Of a stretch of DNA of 64,000 nucleotides, positions 32,301 through 46,300 are shown one piece after another (the first letter of the stretch is position 1; each line of letters opens with the position of its first letter). Where the stretch lies: positions 6,417,450 through 6,481,449 of the forward strand of contig OZ024740.1 in assembly GCA_964016885.1 (NCBI GenBank), read 5' to 3'. The notes under the pieces were generated by a model. That model did no database searches. It had not been told where the DNA came from and saw nothing but the letters and a program-made list of their open reading frames with translations. A program made the translations under genes and the position numbers. This DNA comes from Eledone cirrhosa (Eukaryota; Mollusca; Cephalopoda; Octopoda; Eledonidae).

Positions 32301-34312
32301 TTGTGTAGTGCTCAGGTGCACCACTACTCATCAAAGGTGCATGTATCCTTGGTTGTCCATCGTAAACGATGATGACATCTTCTTTATTTTAGTTCCCGTC
32401 TGCCATTGGCACAAAGGTGGCTGTGGAGCCCGATCTTTGACTTGCAGGTCCGGGGACAGTGGGGGCAGGGGAAGAGACCGGAGTCGCTTGGGGCAGCTGT
32501 TGATGCCTTTCTCCTCCTTTCACTGGCCTCAGTGACCTCTGCCCATCTCTTCTCTTCAAAAGAGTCTTTGGCACGTCTGGTAAGGGCTCGCCACTCAGAC
32601 CTGTCCTGAGCATGAGACTCGAGTTGTTTTGGTACGATTCCAGTGTTGTTGATACTGGACTTCACGCAGTCTTTGAACCTCTTGAGAGGCCTGCCCCACT
32701 TTCGTTTCCCCAAACAGAGTTCCCCATACATCAGTTGCTTCAGAAGCCTGTAATCGTCTATCCGGATGACATGTCCCACCCATCGAAGTTGACTCTTCAG
32801 TATCATAGCTTTGACACTGGTTGTCTCAGCTATGTCAAGAACTTCAAGGTTGGAACCCACTCCTGCCATTTGATGTTCATGATTGACCGCAGGCTGCGCA
32901 TGTGGAACTGTTCCAGCTGCTTCAGGTGCCTTCTGTACAGGGTCCATGTCTCACATCCATAGAGGAGGCTGGTGAGACAACGGCCCTGTACACCTTGAGC
33001 TTGGTGGACTGCCTGATGTTGTGCTGGTTCAGGACGCGTGTCCTCAGGCGGCCGAGTGTTTTGACTGGCCTTGCAGATTCTGGCGTTTATCTTCTTGTCG
33101 AGGCTTCCATTGCTGCTGATGACACTGCCGAGGTACTTGAAGTCATCCACCATCTTTAGCTGGGTGCCTCCGATGGAGATGGAAGGAGGGTGGGCGATGG
33201 AGGCAGGTGCAGGCTGGAACAGGACCTCAGTCTTGCCAAGGCTAATTGTGAGACCGAAGAGGCAGGAGACCTCCGCAAACTTATTGACGATGACTTGGAG
33301 GTCAGACTCCCTGTGGGCCATGAGGGCACAGTCATCAGCAAAAAGTGCCTTCAGGACGATCCTCTGCACAGTCCTTGTCTTGGCCGTCAGGTGTCGCAGG
33401 TCAAACAGGGAGCCGTCCAGTCTGTATTGCAGATACACTCCATGCTTGAGGTCCCTGATGGCATGATTGAGCACGCAGGTGAAGAACAGGTTTAAGAGGA
33501 CGGGAGCCAGCACGCATCCTTGCTTGACACCATTAGTGATTTTGAACGGCTCCGATGCCTCTCCGCCCAAGTGCATCTGCCCGGTCATGTTGTCATGGAA
33601 TTACCGTATCAGGTTCACGAACTTGGTTGGGCATCCAAACTTCGACAGGATCAACCAGAGGGCCTCCCTGCTGACAGTGTCGAAGGCCTTCGTCAAGTCT
33701 ATGAAGACGGCAAAGAGGTCCATGTTCTGCTCGACACACTTCTCCTGCACCTGGCGTACAGAGAAGATCATGTCGATCGTGCTGCGGTTTGGGCGGAACC
33801 CACACTGGGCCTCAGGCAGGTTGTCCTCCGAGATGTTGGCGATGAGGCGGGTGAGCATGACTCGACCCAGGACCTTCCCAGCGATGGACAAGAGAGAAAT
33901 GCCCCGATAGTTGCCACAGTCAGATTTGCTGCCTTTGTTCTTAAAAAGTGAGACAACTGTGGCATCCCTGAAGTCTTTGGGCACCTCTTCTTCCTCCCAT
34001 ATGCTGATGAGGAGGGTGTGGAAGGCCCCCAGGGCAGCTGGACCGGCCAACTTGAAGAACTCGGCAGGAATCCCGTCCTTCCCAGGGGCCTTTCCTGAGT
34101 GTAGTACATAGAATAATGTACAAATGTCAGGAAAGTGAACAGTGTATAAGTCATGATATACACACATACATGCGAGTGTGTATGGCGGGGGAATATCAGG
34201 TGTAGTGTTGACGAATTTCGGGAAACATGGACGTTTTGAAGGATGCAGTGTTCCAACAGCTAACATCTGATGCAGGTAGTTTGTTCCATGCTTCAGCAAC
34301 TCTGAACATGGA
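32301..34312 (-). mobile_element. LINE-C 3' end, split by LINE-A insertion
   Basis: 34312-34101 (minus) encodes RVAEAWNKLPASDVSC and NTASFKTSM followed by the LINE-C 3' UTR. The UTR resumes at 32345-32301 (AGTGCTCAGGTGCACCACTA). The uninterrupted order is seen at 58461-58640. The single copy of the 61-bp segment here is the unamplified state of the array at 58627-59790. Confidence 0.75.
32346..34100 (-). mobile_element. LINE-A copy 2: RT and C-terminal zinc finger
   Basis: Minus strand, 5'-truncated at 34100. RT motifs: GKAPGKDGIPAEFFKLAG, LFKNKGSKSDCGNYRGISLL, CGFRPNRSTIDMIFSVRQVQ, motif A FIDLTKAFDTVSREALW, motif B GVKQGCVLAPVLLNLFF, motif C LKALFADDCALMAH (intact), SLGKTEVLFQP, FKYLGS. 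The C-terminus has LLYGCETWTLYRRHLKQLE, LRWVGHVIRIDDYRL, GKRKWGRPLKRFKD and a CPHCPRTCKSKIGLHSHLC zinc finger. Lesions are few: one in-frame TAA at 33601-33603 and frame changes around 33060-33100 and 32830-32950. It is closely related to LINE-A copy 1. Confidence 0.85.
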
Positions 34313-34324
34313 TGTTATACATAG

Positions 34325-34620
34325 CATCATCATCATCATTTTTACTCTGTGTTTTGATTGTTAGATGGGTTGGACATGTTCTCCTCTCTATCACAGTGTC
34401 TCACTATGTGCCTCTCCTACTTTGTGAGGTTTAGCCTCTTGAAATCCAGCTTCATCAATTCTGGCCATAACTTCCTATCTTATACTCTTTTGTAGGTACC
34501 TTCTTCCAGAGTTCTCATCTATTAGTCACATCACACATCCAAACCAGTTCACTCTTCTCTTTCATACACCATATCTGATTCTTCTCAGCTTTTACTATAC
34601 ATTAGAGTATATAAGTCAGT
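34325..34620 (-). mobile_element. Degenerate LINE 3' end
   Basis: Starts with ATCATCATCATCATTT and GATGGGTTGGAC, as minus-strand LINE-B tips do, then loses similarity. AACTCTGGAAGAAGGTACC on the minus strand may be a C-terminal coding relic. The next 34621-35165 stretch has two 47-bp direct repeats (CAGTGTTCCTCAC...CCTAAC at 34781 and 34828) and nothing else recognised. Confidence 0.5.
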
Positions 34621-35165
34621 TAAGCCTCTTCCAGACCCATTGGCTAGCTTTGGTACTCAGATTTCTAGGGTTTCATAACATTCTGTTTGGGGATTCTTTC
34701 ACAAGAAATGGATTTCAGGAGGATGTTTTTTTTTGTTTTGTTATAAATTTGAGGGAACACCCTTGAAAAGTAAAAGGGCAGTGTTCCTCACACCCTAACA
34801 GGCCTGACCTCAGCACAAAGGGCACTGTTCCTCACTCCCTAACAAATCTGGCCCCAGCACAAAAATACATTTTTGTTACAATTTAAGGAATATTTATAAT
34901 TTATAGCTGGAAATATAAGTTAAATCCCAACTTGCTGCATGTTGCTGTAGGTTAACTAAACAATAAAAAGAAGCATGAATTGAGAGGCCTTTCACAACAG
35001 ATACTTAATATATTCTATCTTACAGCAAAACATGACCCACTTCAATTTAAATACATTCTATTTCTCTTTCAGCAGAAGAAGGTTCAACTTATTTTTGTTT
35101 GGTAATTTTTCTTTTATACATCCAACTACCAGAAATGCTTTCGTGCTCTGGGTATATAAAATATG

Positions 35166-35247
35166 ATTATTTTAATATATATATATGCCTCAAGTGCTTT
35201 CTAGTACACTCAGTCCACATAACATCATATTGATATATACATGTGTG

Positions 35248-35316
<69 letters not shown>

Positions 35317-36048
35317 ATGTGTGTATATATATATGTATGTGTATGTATATATACATATATAGATATATATGTGTGTGTATATATATATATATAGATATAT
35401 ATGTGTGTGTGTATATATATAATCTATCTATGTACATGTTACATGTGTGTGTATATATGTATGTATGTGTATATATATATATATATATATGTATGTGTAT
35501 GTATATATAGATATATAGATATATGTGTGTGTGTGTGTACATATATATATATATAATATATAAATGAAAATAGAGAAATTATATATATATATGGTTGTGT
35601 GTGTTTTTATGTATATATATCTATGTTACATGTGTGTGTATATACCAACACATGATATTGAGGTAGAGATAACTGTGTGTATAAATTACATAGATTACAA
35701 TAGCAATGAAATTTTGCATAAAAGCCTCGCTAGAGAAAGAAATAAGTGCACACATTTCACCGCACTGCACCTCCCTGCCACCATATTCCACTACACCAGC
35801 ACACAGACAATGTTGCAGCCTCCACCATACAAATACTGTAATACAGGAGGGGGGGGGGGTAATAGGTGCAGATCTGTGTGTACATATAAACACTGCAGAA
35901 ACATATGAATACAAAATAGTTATATAAAAACAGTAGTGAATTATAGGTGATTGCTGATGCATGTGTATATATGTATGTGTATATGCTTATGTATGTATGT
36001 GCGCATATGTACAAGGTGTGTATATATATATATACATATATATATATG

Positions 36049-36087
<39 letters not shown>

Positions 36088-36093
36088 ACATAC

Positions 36094-36172
<79 letters not shown>

Positions 36173-36195
36173 CACACACATATATATATGCAATT
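35166..36195. repeat. (TA)n, (TG)n and (TATG)n microsatellites
   Basis: Dense TA/TGTG/TATG runs at 35170-35640 and 35960-36190. The interval 35641-35959 is unrecognised and includes a G-run at about 35851-35861. Confidence 0.9.
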
Positions 36196-36579
36196 ATTTC
36201 TCATTTGAAACATATGTGTGTTCATTTAGTTCATGCAAATGAGATCAATGTATATAAAAAAGAGCAACATGTAGATATATACAGCTACATGTTTTAACTA
36301 TAGTTACATAACAAGAGAAGATTTTCCCCCAACATTTTACTGCCTCTATATTGTTTGTATATAGATTCCTGAAGCTAATCAAACTGTGAATTTCCATTTC
36401 AGGATCTTATATCACAGATATCATAGAATACAGCAACAGTGACAAAGTATTAATGCAGTTGTGATGATTGTGGAAGTGTTGCTAGAGCTACAGTAGAAAT
36501 AGTTTCTCTAAATATTACTTTTAAAAGGTAACAAATAGACAGTGATGACAACATTGCAGAAAAGGCTTACTGCCTTGTG

Positions 36580-36690
36580 TTATTCAGTCCAGCTCCCTAC
36601 ACTCAGGGTTCAAATCCTGCCAGGGGCAACTGTCTACTCCATATTTTCTTGAGATCAATAAAAGAATTACTAATGCAGTTCTGACAGGGC
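36580..36690 (+). mobile_element. Diverged SINE remnant
   Basis: CAGGGTTCAAATCCTGCCAGG is B-box-like; GAGATCAATAAAAGAATTAC resembles the SINE body end. Flanks 36196-36579 and 36691-37300 hold no recognised feature apart from a short C-run near 37133. Confidence 0.5.
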
Positions 36691-37300
36691 TGGATTTAAT
36701 GGAGGGCAAAGGAGGCAATTGTGCTGGGCCTCCTGCAGTGTGGACCCCACCAGCGATGGCTGTAGCAATTTATTTGTGCCCTCAACTGGGATTTTTAGTT
36801 TTAGGATGGTTAGAATGTCTGAATTTAATACCTGTATGTATAACTCTTCAATTCCAATTACTTGAGCCAAGCTAACTTTGTTATGTAAAATTGGAGGGAT
36901 TGCTGTGTATTCTAATATTTTGTATATGAATGGCCTGCTAAACCTGAAGCACCCCCACCCCCACCTACCCCAGGTCTAAATTCAACCCTGATTACTGAGG
37001 TCAATTTCTCACTCTCTTACTGACTTTCTTTCTCTAGAAGAAATCAATTGTGACCAGACCTTAAAAGAGATGGGTTCCACCGGTTTCAAGTGCCCAAGAC
37101 ACTACAACTCTATCAGGAGTTACAACTCCATACCCCCCCCCCCACCACCACACACACACTTAACAGTTTACCTTATTTGGCCAGGCAATGAAGCCTGTTG
37201 CTACATCATGGTTAAAATTAAACACTCTTTCAGTGTTATTGTGTTATAACTCCCACTTCCTGTTCACTTCTGATCCAGCATGCAGTATTTTATTCAGACA

Positions 37301-40300
37301 GCACCCAGCACACACTGTAAAGTGGTCGTGTCGGTGTCATGACAAAAAGCACCCAGCAGACACTGTAAAGTGGTTGTGTGGGTGTCATGACAAAAAGCAC
37401 CCACCACACACTGTAAAGTGGTCGTGTGGGTGTCATGACAAAAAGCACCCAGCACACACTGTAAAGTGGTAGTGTGGGTATCATGACAAAAAGCACCCAG
37501 CACACACTGTAAAGTGGTCGTGTGGGTGTCATGACAAGAAGCACCCAGCACACACTGTAAAGTGGTCGTGTGGGTGTCATGACAAAAAGCACCCAGCACA
37601 CACTGTAAAGTGGTTGTGTGGGTGTCATGACAAAAAGCACCCAGCACACACTGTAAAGTGGTTGTGTGGGTGTCATGACAAAAAGCACCCAGCACACACT
37701 GTTAAGTGGTTGTGTGGGTGTCATAACAAAAAGCACCCAGCACACACTGTAATGTGGTTGTGTGGGTGTCATAACAAAAAGCACCCAGCACACACTGTAA
37801 AGTGGTTGTGTGGGTGTCATGACAAAAAGCACCCAGCACACACTGTAAAGTGGTCGTGTGGGTGTCATAACAAAAAGCACCCAGCACACACTGTAAAGTG
37901 GTTGTGTGGGTGTCATGACAAAAAGCACCCAGCACACACTGTAAAGTGGTCGTGTGGGTGTCATGACAAAAAGCACACAACACACACTGTAAAGTGGTTG
38001 TGTGGGTATCATGACAAAAAGCACCCAGTTCTCACTGTAAAATGGTTCTGTGGGTATCATGACAAAAAGCACCCAGCACACACTGTAAAGTGGTCGTGTG
38101 GGTGTCATGACAAAAAGCACCCAGCACACACTGTAAAGTGGTTGTGTGGGTATCATGACAAAAAGCACCCAGTTCTCACTGTAAAATGGTTCTGTGGGTA
38201 TCATGACAAAAAGCACCCAGCAAACACACTGTAAAGTGGTCGTGTGGGTGTCATGACAAAAAGCACCCAGCACACACTGTAAAGTGGTTGTGTGGGTGTC
38301 ATGACAAAAAGCACCCAGCACACACTGTAAAGTGGTTGTGTGGGTATCATGACAAAAAGCACCCAGCACACACTGTAAAGTGGTCGTGTGGGTATCATGA
38401 CAAAAAGCACCCAGCACACACTGTAAAGTGGTTGTGTGGGTGTCATGACAAAAAGCACCCAGCACACACTGTAAAGTGGTCGTGTGGGTGTCATGACAAA
38501 AAGCACCCAGCACACACTGTAAAGTGGTTGTGTGGGTGTCATGACAAAAAGCACCCAGCACACACTGTAAAGTGGTCGTGTGGGTGTCATGACAAAAAGC
38601 ACACAACACACACTGTAAAGTGGTTGTGTGGGTATCATGACAAAAAGCACCCAGCACACACTGTAAAGTGGTTGTGTGGGTATCATGACAAAAAGCACCC
38701 AGTTCTCACTGTAAAATGGTTCTGTGGGTATCATGACAAAAAGCACCCAGCACACACTGTAAAGTGGTCGTGTGGGTGTCATGACAAAAAGCACCCAGCA
38801 CACACTGTAAAGTGGTTGTGTGGGTGTCATGACAAAAAGCACCCAGCACACACTGTAAAGTGGTTGTGTGTGTATCATGACAAAAAGCACCCAGCACACA
38901 CTGTAAAGTGGTCGTGTGGGTATCATGACAAAAAGCACCCAGCACACACTGTAAAGTGGTCGTGTGGGTGTCATGACAAAAAGCACCCAGCACACACTGT
39001 AAAATGGTTGTGTGGGTGTCATGACAAAAAGCACCCAGCACACACTGTAAAGTGGTTGTGTGGGTATCATGACAAAAAGCACACAACACACACTGTAAAG
39101 TGGTTGTGTGGGTGTCATGACAAAAAGCACCCAGCACACACTGTAATGTGGTTGTGTGGGTGTCATAACAAAAAGCACCCAGCACACACTGTAAAGTCGT
39201 TGTGTGGGTGTCATGACAAAAAGCACCCAGCACACACTGTAAAGTGGTTGTGTGGGTATCATGACAAAAAGCACCCAGCACACACTGTAAAGTGGTTGTG
39301 TGGATGACATGACAAAAAGCACCCAGCACACACTGTAAAGTGGTCATGTGGGTGTCATGACAAAAAGCACCCAGCACACACTGTAAAGTGGTCGTGTGGG
39401 TGTCATGACAAAAAGCACCCAGCACACACTGTATAGTGGTTGTGTGGGTGTCATGAAAAAAAGCACCCTGTTCTCACTGTAAAATGGTCGTGTGGGTGTC
39501 ATGACAAAAAGCACCCAGCACACACTGTAAAGTGGTTGTGTGGGTGTCATGACAAAAAGCACCCAGCACACACTGTAAAGTGGTTGTGTGGGTGTCATAA
39601 CAAAAAGCACCCAGCACACACTGTAATGTGGTTGTGTGGGTGTCATAACAAAAAGCACCCAGCACACACTGTAAAGTGGTTGTGTGGGTGTCATGACAAA
39701 AAGCACCCAGCACACACTGTAAAGTGGTCGTGTGGGTGTCATGACAAAAAGCACCCAGCACACACTGTAAAGTGGTCGTGTGGGTGTCATGACAAAAAGC
39801 ACCCAGCACACACTGTAAAGTGGTTGTGTGGGTGTCATAACAAAAAGCACCCAGCACACACTGTAAAGTGGTTGTGTGGGTGTCATGACAAAAAGCACCC
39901 AGTTCTCACTGTAAAATGGTTGTGTGGGTGTCATGCAAAAAGCACCCAGCACACACTGTAAAGTGGTCGTGTGGGTGTCATGACAAAAAGCACCCAGCAC
40001 ACACTGTAAAGTGGTTTTGTGGGTGTCATGACAAAAAGCACCCAGTTCTCACGGTAAAATGGTTGTGTGGGTATCATGACAAAAAGCACCCAGCACACAC
40101 TGTAAAGTGGTCGTGTGGGTGTCATGACAAAAAGCACCCAGCACACACTGTAAAGTGGTCGTGTGGGTGTCATGACAAAAAGCACCCAGCACACACTGTA
40201 AAGTGGTCGTGTGGGTGTCATGACAAAAAGCACCCAGCACACACTGTAAAGTGGTTGTGTGGGTGTCATGACAAAAAGCACCCAGCACACACTGTAAAGT

Positions 40301-43300
40301 GGCTGTGTGGGTGTCATAACAAAAAGCACCCAGCACACACTGTAATGTGGTTGTGTGGGTATCATAACAAAAAGCACCCAGCACACACTGTAAAGTGGTC
40401 GTGTGGGTGTCATAACAAAAAGCACCCAGCACACACTGTAAAGTGGTTGTGTGGGTTTCATGACAAAAAGCACCCAGCACACACTGTAAAGTGGTCGTGT
40501 GGGTGTCATAACAAAAAGCACACAACACACACTGTAAAGTGGTTGTGTGGGTATCATGACAAAAAGCACCCAGTTCTCACTGTAAAATGGTTCTGTGGGT
40601 ATCATGACAAAAAGCACCCAGCACACACTGTAAAGTGGTCGTGTGGGTGTCATGACAAAAAGCACCCAGCACACACTGTAAAGTGGTTGTGTGGGTGTCA
40701 TGACAAAAAGCACCCAGCACACACTGTAAAGTGGTTGTGTGGGTATCATGACAAAAAGCACCCAGCACACACTGTAAAGTGGTCGTGTGGGTATCATGAC
40801 AAAAAGCACCCAGCACACACTGTAAAGTGGTTGTGTGGGTGTCATGACAAAAAGCACCCAGCACACACTGTAAAGTGGTCGTGTGGGTGTCATGACAAAA
40901 AGCACCCAGCACACACTGTAAAGTGGTTGTGTGGGTGTCATGACAAAAAGCACCCAGCACACACTGTAAAGTGGTCGTGGCGGTGTCATGACAAAAAGCA
41001 CACAACACACACTGTAAAGTCGTTGTGTGGGTATCATGACAAAAAGCACCCAGTTCTCACTGTAAAATGGTTCTGTGGGTATCATGACAAAAAGCACCCA
41101 GCACACACTGTAAAGTGGTCGTGTGGGTGTCATGACAAAAAGCACCCAGCACACACTGTAAAGTGGTTGTGTGGGTGTCATGACAAAAAGCACCCAGCAC
41201 ACACTGTAAAGTGGTTGTGTGGGTATCATGACAAAAAGCACCCAGCACACACTGTAAAGTGGTCGTGTGGGTATCATGACAAAAAGCACCCAGCACACAC
41301 TGTAAAGTGGTTGTGTGGGTGTCATGACAAAAAGCACCCAGCACACACTGTAAAGTGGTCATGTGGGTGTCATGACAAAAAGCACCCAGCACACACTGTA
41401 AAGTGGTCGTGTGGGTGTCATGACAAAAAGCACCCAGCACACACTGTATAGTGGTTGTGTGGGTGTCATGAAAAAAAGCACCCAGTTCTCACTGTAAAAT
41501 GGTCGTGTGGGTGTCATGACAAAAAGCACCCAGCACACACTGTAAAGTGGTTGTGTGGGTGTCATGACAAAAAGCACCCAGCACACACTGTAAAGTGGTT
41601 GTGTGGGTGTCATAACAAAAAGCACCCAGCACACACTGTAATGTGGTTGTGTGGGTGTCATAACAAAAAGCACCCAGCACACACTGTAAAGTGGTTGTGT
41701 GGGTGTCATGACAAAAAGCACCCAGCACACACTGTAAAGTGGTCGTGTGGGTGTCATGACAAAAAGCACCCAGCACACACTGTAAAGTGGTCGTGTGGGT
41801 GTCATGACAAAAAGCACCCAGCACACACTGTAAAGTGGTTGTGTGGGTGTCATAACAAAAAGCACCCAGCACACACTGTAAAGTGGTTGTGTGGGTGTCA
41901 TGACAAAAAGCACCCAGTTCTCACTGTAAAATGGTTGTGTGGGTGTCATGCAAAAAGCACCCAGCACACACTGTAAAGTGGTCGTGTGGGTGTCATGACA
42001 AAAAGCACCCAGCACACACTGTAAAGTGGTTTTGTAGGTGTCATGACAAAAAGCACCCAGTTCTCACGGTAAAATGGTTGTGTGGGTATCATGACAAAAA
42101 GCACCCAGCAGACACTGTAAAGTGGTCGTGTGGGTGTCATGACAAAAAGCACCCAGCACACACTGTAAAGTGGTCGTGTGGGTGTCATGACAAAAAGCAC
42201 CCAGCACACACTGTAAAGTGGTCGTGTGGGTGTCATGACAAAAAGCACCCAGCACACACTGTAAAGTGGTTGTGTGGGTGTCATGACAAAAAGCACCCAG
42301 CACACACTGTAAAGTGGCTGTGTGGGTGTCATAACAAAAAGCACCCAGCACACACTGTAATGTGGTTGTGTGGGTATCATAACAAAAAGCACCCAGCACA
42401 CACTGTAAAGTGGTCGTGTGGGTGTCATAACAAAAAGCACCCAGCACACACTGTAAAGTGGTTGTGTGGGTTTCATGACAAAAAGCACCCAGCACACACT
42501 GTAAAGTGGTCGTGTGGGTGTCATAACAAAAAGCACACAACACACGCTGTAAAGTGGTTGTGTGGGTATCATGACAAAAAGCACCCAGTTCTCACTGTAA
42601 AATGGTTCTGTGGGTATCATGACAAAAAGCACCCAGCACACACTGTAAAGTGGTCGTGTGGGTGTCATGACAAAAAGCACCCAGCACACACTGTAAAGTG
42701 GTTGTGTGGGTGTCATGACAAAAAGCACCCAGCACACACTGTAAAGTGGTTGTGTGGGTATCATGACAAAAAGCACCCAGCACACACTGTAAAGTGGTCG
42801 TGTGGGTATCATGACAAAAAGCACCCAGCACACACTGTAAAGTGGTTGTGTGGGTGTCATGACAAAAAGCACCCAGCACACACTGTAAAGTGGTCGTGTG
42901 GGTGTCATGACAAAAAGCACCCAGCACACACTGTAAAGTGGTTGTGTGGGTGTCATGACAAAAAGCACCCAGCACACACTGTAAAGTGGTCGTGGCGGTG
43001 TCATGACAAAAAGCACACAACACACACTGTAAAGTCGTTGTGTGGGTATCATGACAAAAAGCACCCAGCTCTCACTGTAAAATGGTTCTGTGGGTATCAT
43101 GACAAAAAGCACCCAGCACACACTGTAAAGTGGTCGTGTGGGTGTCATGACAAAAAGCACCCAGCACACACTGTAAAGTGGTTGTGTGGGTGTCATGACA
43201 AAAAGCACCCAGCACACACTGTAAAGTGGTTGTGTGGGTATCATGACAAAAAGCACCCAGCACACACTGTAAAGTGGTCGTGTGGGTATCATGACAAAAA

Positions 43301-46300
43301 GCACCCAGCACACACTGTAAAGTGGTTGTGTGGGTGTCATGACAAAAAGCACCGAGCACACACTGTAAAGTGTTCGTGTGGGTGTCATGACAAAAAGCAC
43401 CCAGCACACACTGTAAAGTGGTTGTGTGGGTGTCATGACAAAAATCACCCAGCACACACTGTAAAGTGGTCGTGTGGGTGTCATGACAAAAAACACACAA
43501 CACACACTGTAAAGTTGTTGTGTGGGTATCATGACAAAAAGCACCCTGCACACACTGTAAAGTGGTCGTGTGGGTGTCATGACAAAAAGCACCCAGCACA
43601 CACTGTAAAGTGGTTGAGTGGGTGTCATGACAAAAAGCACCCAGCACACACTGTAAAGTGGTCGTGTGGGTGTCATGAGAAAAAGCACACAACACACACT
43701 GTAAAGTGGTTGTGTGGGTATCATGACAAAAAGCACCCAGTTCTCACTGTAAAATGGTTCTGTGGGTATCATGACAAAAAGCACCCAGCAAACACACTGT
43801 AAAGTGGTCGTGTGGGTGTCATGACAAAAAGCACCCAGCACACACTGTAAAGTGGTTGTGTTGGTGTCATGACAAAAAGCACCCAGCACACACTGTAAAG
43901 TGGTTGTGTGGGTATCATGACAAAAAGCACCCAGCACACACTGTAAAGTGGTCGTGTGGGTATCATGACAAAAAGCACCCAGCACACACTGTAAAGTGGT
44001 TGTGTGGGTGTCATGGCAAAAAGCACCCAGCACACACTGTAAAGTGGTCGTGTGGGTGTCATGACAAAAAGCACCCAGCACACACTGTAAAGTGGTTGTG
44101 TGGGTGTCATGACAAAAAGCACCCAGCACACACTGTAAAGTGGTCGTGTGGGTGTCATGACAAAAAGCACCCAGCACACACTGTAAAGTGGTTGTGTGGG
44201 TATCATGACAAAAAGCACCCAGCACACACTGTAAAGTGGTTGTGTGGGTATCATGACAAAAAGCACCCAGTTCTCACTGTAAAATGGTTCTGTGGGTATC
44301 ATGACAAAAAGCACCCAGCACACACTGTGAAGTGGTCGTGTGGGTGACATGACAAAAAGCACACAACACACACTGTAAAGTGGTTGTGTGGGTATCATGA
44401 CAAAAAGCACCCAGTTCTCACTGTAAAATGGTTCTGTGGGTATCATGACAAAAAGCACCCAGCACACACTGTAAAGTGGTTGTGTGGGTATCATGACAAA
44501 AAGCACCCAGCACACACTGTAAAGTGGTCGTGTGGGTATCATGACAAAAAGCACCCAGCACACACTGTAAAGTGGTTGTGTGGGTGTCATGACAAAAAGC
44601 ACCCAGCACACACTGTAAAGTGGTCGTGTGGGTGTCATGACAAAAAGCACCCAGCACACACTGTAAAGTGGTTGTGTGGGTGTCATGACAAAAAGCACCC
44701 AGCACACACTGTAAAGTTGTCGTGTGGGTGTCATGACAAAAAGCACACAACACACACTGTAAAGTGGTTGTGTGGGTATCATGACAAAAAGCACCCAGCA
44801 CACACTGTAAAGTGGTTGTGTGGGTATCATGACAAAAAGCACCCAGTTCTCACTGTAAAATGGTTCTGTGGGTATCATGACAAAAAGCACCCAGCACACA
44901 CTGTAAAGTGGTTGTGTGGGTGTCATGACAAAAAGCACCCAGCACACACTGTAAAGTGGTTGTGTGGGTGTCATGACAAAAAGCACCCAGCACACACTGT
45001 AAAGTGGTCGTGTGGGTGTCATGACAAAAAGCACCCAGCACACACTGTAAAGTGTTTGTGTGGGTGTCATGACAAAAAGCACCCAGCACACACTGTAAAG
45101 TGGTCGTGTGGGAGTCATGACAAAAAGCACCCAGCACACACTGTAAAGTGTTTGTGTGGGTGTCATGACAAAAAGCACCCAGCACACACTGTAAAGTGGT
45201 CGTGTGGGTGTCATGACAAAAAGCACCCAGCACACACTGTAAAGTGGTTGTGTGGGTGTCATGACAAAAAGCACCCAGCACACACTGTAAAGTGGTTGTG
45301 TGGGTGTCATAACAAAAAGCACCCAGCACACACTGTAATGTGGTTGTGTGGGTGTCATAACAAAAAGCACCCAGCACACACTGTAAAGTGGTTGTGTGGG
45401 TGTCATGACAAAAAGCACCCAGCACACACTGTAAAGTGGTCGTGTGGGTGTCATGACAAAAAGCACCCAGCACACACTGTAAAGTGGTCGTGTGGGTGTC
45501 ATGACAAAAAGCACCCAGCACACACTGTAAAGTGGTCGTGTGGGTGTCATGACAAAAAGCACCCAGCACAGACTGTAAAGTGGTCGTGTGGGTGTCATGA
45601 CAAAAAGCACCCAGCACACACTGTAAAGTGGTTGTGTGGGTGTCATGACAAAAAGCACCCAGCACACACTGTAAAGTGGTTTTGTGGGTGTCATGACAAA
45701 AAGCACCCAGTTCTCACGGTAAAATGGTTGTGTGGGTATCATGACAAAAAGCACCCAGCACACACTGTAAAGTGGTCGTGTGGGTGTCATGACAAAAAGC
45801 ACCCAGCACACACTGTAAAGTGGTCGTGTGGGTGTCATGACAAAAAGCACCCAGCACACACTGTAAAGTGGTTGTGTGGGTGTCATGACAAAAAGCACCC
45901 AGCACACACTGTAAATAGGCTGTGTGGGTGTCATAACAAAAAGCACCCAGCACACACTGTAATGTGGTTGTGTGGGTATCATAACAAAAAGCACCCAGCA
46001 CACACTGTAAAGTGGTCGTGTGGGTGTCATAACAAAAAGCACCCAGCACACACTGTAAAGTGGTTGTGTGGGTGTCATGACAAAAAGCACCCAGCACACA
46101 CTGTAAAGTGGTCGTGTGGGTGTCATAACAAAAAGCACACAACACACACTGTAAAGTGGTTGTGTGGGTATCATGACAAAAAGCACCCAGTTCTCACTGT
46201 AAAATGGTTCTGTGGGTATCATGACAAAAAGCACCCAGCACACACTGTAAAGTGGTCGTGTGGGTGTCATGACAAAAAGCACCCAGCACACACTGTAAAG

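Noticed and set aside
32612..32962. Plus-strand frames opposite LINE-A copy 2 (also 33467-33951)
   Set aside because: Antisense shadows of the minus-strand reverse transcriptase, which shows all expected RT motifs.
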